From JAABRT01 sp038259155 (GTDB lineage Bacteria > Gemmatimonadota > Gemmatimonadetes > Gemmatimonadales > Gemmatimonadaceae), in contig JBBSPE010000002.1 of the NCBI GenBank assembly GCA_038259155.1, positions 1-64,000 of the forward strand: DNA of 64,000 nucleotides, given 5' to 3'. The translations under genes were made by a program, and so were the position numbers. Numbering within the stretch: position 1 is the stretch's first letter; each line of letters starts with the position of its first letter. A model generated the notes under the pieces. The model was given only the letters and a program-made list of their open reading frames with translations, made no database searches and was not told where the DNA came from. Positions 61,801 to 64,000 of the stretch are shown here, in pieces.

Positions 61801-64000
61801 GTGTTGCTTCGCACCACTGCCCTGCTCGCCCTCAGCTGCGCCACCACTCTGGGGGCTCAGCAGCCCGCCGCCCGCGCTGGCGGCCGCGCCGCCGAGAAGC
61901 CGTTGCCGCTCGAGGCCACGCGCAACTTCACGCTCGACACGCGCGAGGGCACGTGGCTGTCGCTCGACGTGAGCCCCGACGGCCAGCAGATCGTCTTCGA
62001 CATGCTCGGCGACCTGTACATGCTGCCGTTCGCCGGCGGCGAGGCTACGCGCCTCACCGATGGCATGGCGTTCGACACGCAGCCGCGATTCAGTCCGGAC
62101 GGCAAACACGTGGTATTCATTTCCGATCGCCTGGGTGCCGACAACGTCCACGTGCTCGATGTGGCCACCCGCGAGGTGAAGGGCATCACCAAGGGCACGA
62201 CCAACGTGTATCTCTCGCCCGAATACTCGCCCGATGGCAAGTACATCGTGGCCAGCAAGGGCGGCTTCCGCGGCGCGCGTCCCACATTGTGGATGTACCA
62301 CACCGACGGCGGCAACGGCCTCGCGTTGTACAAGGCGCCCAGCGGTGCGACCTCGGTGCAGCAGGCAGGCGCCGCGTTCAGCCCGGATGGCCGGACCATC
62401 TGGTTCACGCAGCGCAACGGCGCCTGGAACTACAACGCGCAGTTTCCGCAGTACCAGATCTGGACGTACAACCGCGAAACCGGTGAGCGTGAACAACAGT
62501 CGTCGCGCTACGGCTCGGCCGTGCGCCCAACCGTGAGCCCCGATGGCAAGTGGGTGGTGTATGGCTCACGCTACGAGGAGAAGACCGGCCTGCGCATTCG
62601 AGAGCTCGCCACCGGCGAGGAGAAGTGGCTGGCCTACCCAACACAGCGCGACGAAATGGAGACGCGCGCGCCCATGGACGCGCTGCCCGGCATGAGCTTC
62701 ACGCCCGACTCCAAAGAGCTGGTGGCAAGCTATGGCAACAAGATCTGGCGCGTGGCTGTGGACGGCAGCGGGCAGACCGAGATTCCGTTTCACGTGCAGG
62801 CCACGGTGGCTGCTGGTCCGGAGCTCGCGTTCCGCTACCCCATTTCCGACAGCGCGCAGTTCACCGTGCGACAGATTCGCGACGGCGTGCCGTCACCGGA
62901 CGGTCGCATGCTCGCGTTCGTGGCCATGGATCGGCTGTATGTGATGGACTGGCCCGCGGGCACGCCGCGTCGCGTGTCGGCGCTGAGCGAGATCGAGGCC
63001 GAGCCCGCGTGGTCGCCCGATTCGCGCTCACTCGCGTGGGTGACGTGGACCGAGAGCGGCGGCAAACTCTACAAGGCCGGTGCCGCGCGCGGTTCGGCGG
63101 TGGTGCCGCTGAGCCGAGGGCTGTCCACCATTCGCCAGCCCGTGTGGTCACCGTCCGGTACGCGCATTGTGGCCACCACCACGGCGGCACAGGGGCGGCG
63201 TGACCAGACGGGTGTCACGGCGCCCACCAACATCGTGTGGTATCCCAGCACGCCTGCAAGCAACACTGGTAGCGACGCCGTGCTCATCGCGCGCGCCGAG
63301 CGTCGTGAATCACCACACTTTTCGCGCGACACCACCCGCATCTACTTCTCGTCGCGCAACGGCCTGGTGTCCATTCGCTGGGACGGCAGCGACGAACAGA
63401 CGCATCTGCGCGTGACCGGCCCCGGTGCCAACGGCGGCGGCGACGATCATGAACTGAACGTGTACGACCGCGCGGTGGATGAACTCGAGGGGAATCCCGT
63501 GGTCGAGGAACCCGGCTCACCCGGCCCGCCCGCGTCGCTCACCCTCATGTCACCCACCGGCGATCTGGCGCTCGCGCAGGTGAACCAGGATTTCTACACG
63601 GTGGTGGTGCCACCGCGCGGCACCGAAGCCAGCGTGAGCGTGGCCAACCCGGCCACTGCCATCGTGCCGGTGCGCAAGCTCACGGACATCGGCGGACAGT
63701 TCCCCGCGTGGTCGTCCAACGGACGCCGCGTACATTGGTCCATTGGCACTGCGCATGTAGTGTACGACCTCGACTCCGCCTCCGCGCGTGAGGCGGTGAT
63801 CGCGGAATCGCGTCGTGACTCGTCGGTGGCCGACAGCTTGCGCCCGGCGGCGTACACGCCGGTGGAGCGACGCGTGCTCGTAATGGCCGATCGCGACATT
63901 CCGCGTGGCGCGGTGGTGATGCGCAACGCACGTATCATCACCATGAACGGTGATGAGATCATCGTGCGCGGCGACCTGGTGGTGCGCGACAATCGCATTG
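61801..64000 (+). CDS. TolB-like beta-propeller protein with amidohydrolase start, 5' part only
   Basis: The frame is open to the window end (733 codons seen). GTG at 61801 has GGAG six bases upstream and is followed by a signal peptide (LLRTTALLALSCATTLGAQQ). WD40-like PD40 repeats follow: SLDVSPDGQQIVF, PRFSPDGKHVVFISD, AFSPDGRTIWFTQ, TVSPDGKWVVYG, AWSPDSRSLAWV. At the end RGAVVMRNARIITMNGDEI and VVRGDLVVRDNRI are the start of an amidohydrolase domain, as in the large propeller-amidohydrolase proteins. It should act on peptides or other amide bonds at the envelope. The active-site metal residues are beyond the window. Confidence 0.85.
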   Translation, partial: MLLRTTALLALSCATTLGAQQPAARAGGRAAEKPLPLEATRNFTLDTREGTWLSLDVSPDGQQIVFDMLGDLYMLPFAGGEATRLTDGMAFDTQPRFSPDGKHVVFISDRLGADNVHVLDVATREVKGITKGTTNVYLSPEYSPDGKYIVASKGGFRGARPTLWMYHTDGGNGLALYKAPSGATSVQQAGAAFSPDGRTIWFTQRNGAWNYNAQFPQYQIWTYNRETGEREQQSSRYGSAVRPTVSPDGKWVVYGSRYEEKTGLRIRELATGEEKWLAYPTQRDEMETRAPMDALPGMSFTPDSKELVASYGNKIWRVAVDGSGQTEIPFHVQATVAAGPELAFRYPISDSAQFTVRQIRDGVPSPDGRMLAFVAMDRLYVMDWPAGTPRRVSALSEIEAEPAWSPDSRSLAWVTWTESGGKLYKAGAARGSAVVPLSRGLSTIRQPVWSPSGTRIVATTTAAQGRRDQTGVTAPTNIVWYPSTPASNTGSDAVLIARAERRESPHFSRDTTRIYFSSRNGLVSIRWDGSDEQTHLRVTGPGANGGGDDHELNVYDRAVDELEGNPVVEEPGSPGPPASLTLMSPTGDLALAQVNQDFYTVVVPPRGTEASVSVANPATAIVPVRKLTDIGGQFPAWSSNGRRVHWSIGTAHVVYDLDSASAREAVIAESRRDSSVADSLRPAAYTPVERRVLVMADRDIPRGAVVMRNARIITMNGDEIIVRGDLVVRDNRI

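Overview
The window is a GC-rich stretch of bacterial chromosome, coded on both strands, with short operons joined by ATGA or GTGA overlaps. The gene content suggests a Gram-negative, free-living heterotroph: many signal peptides and lipoproteins, an outer-membrane-like beta protein, PBP1A, a bd-type oxidase, a PQQ dehydrogenase, DUF1800/DUF1501 proteins, an M28 peptidase and a propeller-amidohydrolase. I think Gemmatimonadota is the most likely phylum, but this is inference from gene content; there is no rRNA or other marker here to prove it.

Layout. 1-5.7 kb: end of an exported protein, a Spy-like helical protein, a PQQ dehydrogenase coupled to an APC permease, and an ArsR-SRPBCC pair with a perfect 20-bp palindrome over the ArsR start codon. 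6-17 kb: a carbon-storage and sugar-phosphate region (GH133 debranching enzyme, phosphoglucose isomerase, 6-phosphogluconate dehydrogenase, polyphosphate-type glucokinase, GH63 glucosidase). The pentose-phosphate genes between the intact ones (zwf, tkt, tal) are broken remnants, and a carboxymuconolactone-decarboxylase-like gene beside them is also broken. 17-31 kb: DHFR-like and molybdopterin-fold proteins, PEP synthase, a left-handed beta-helix membrane protein, an alpha/beta hydrolase, a lipoprotein, two proteins of unknown function, the DUF1800-DUF1501 pair with a serine hydrolase, and a rhomboid protease.

31-47.5 kb: PBP1A diverging from a NodB-type deacetylase lipoprotein, a TPR-like protein with an AhpD-like protein, Rho with a very long Arg-rich N-terminus, a chemoreceptor with no other che genes nearby, a GT39-crcB-M20 operon, and an Ig-like (Big2) lipoprotein coupled to an acyl-CoA dehydrogenase. 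47.5-50.3 kb: three exported proteins, two of them His/Cys- or Met/His-rich, possibly a metal-handling set. 50.3-56.8 kb: an operon of two tandem paralogs of unknown family, cydA, cydB and a NarL-type regulator, transcribed away from a MetOD1-domain protein plus hybrid histidine kinase; this is the best candidate for an uncharacterised redox-signalling module. 56.9-64 kb: DUF4097 protein, M28 peptidase, aminotransferase, a small unknown protein, and the start of a TolB-like propeller/amidohydrolase that runs off the window.

How the genes fit together. GH133 and GH63 would release glucose or glucose phosphates from alpha-glucans, glucokinase would make glucose 6-phosphate, and PGI and Gnd would feed glycolysis and the oxidative pentose phosphate route. 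With zwf, tkt and tal broken here, the organism either has other copies or has lost this branch. I saw no tRNA, rRNA, CRISPR array, insertion sequence or phage gene.
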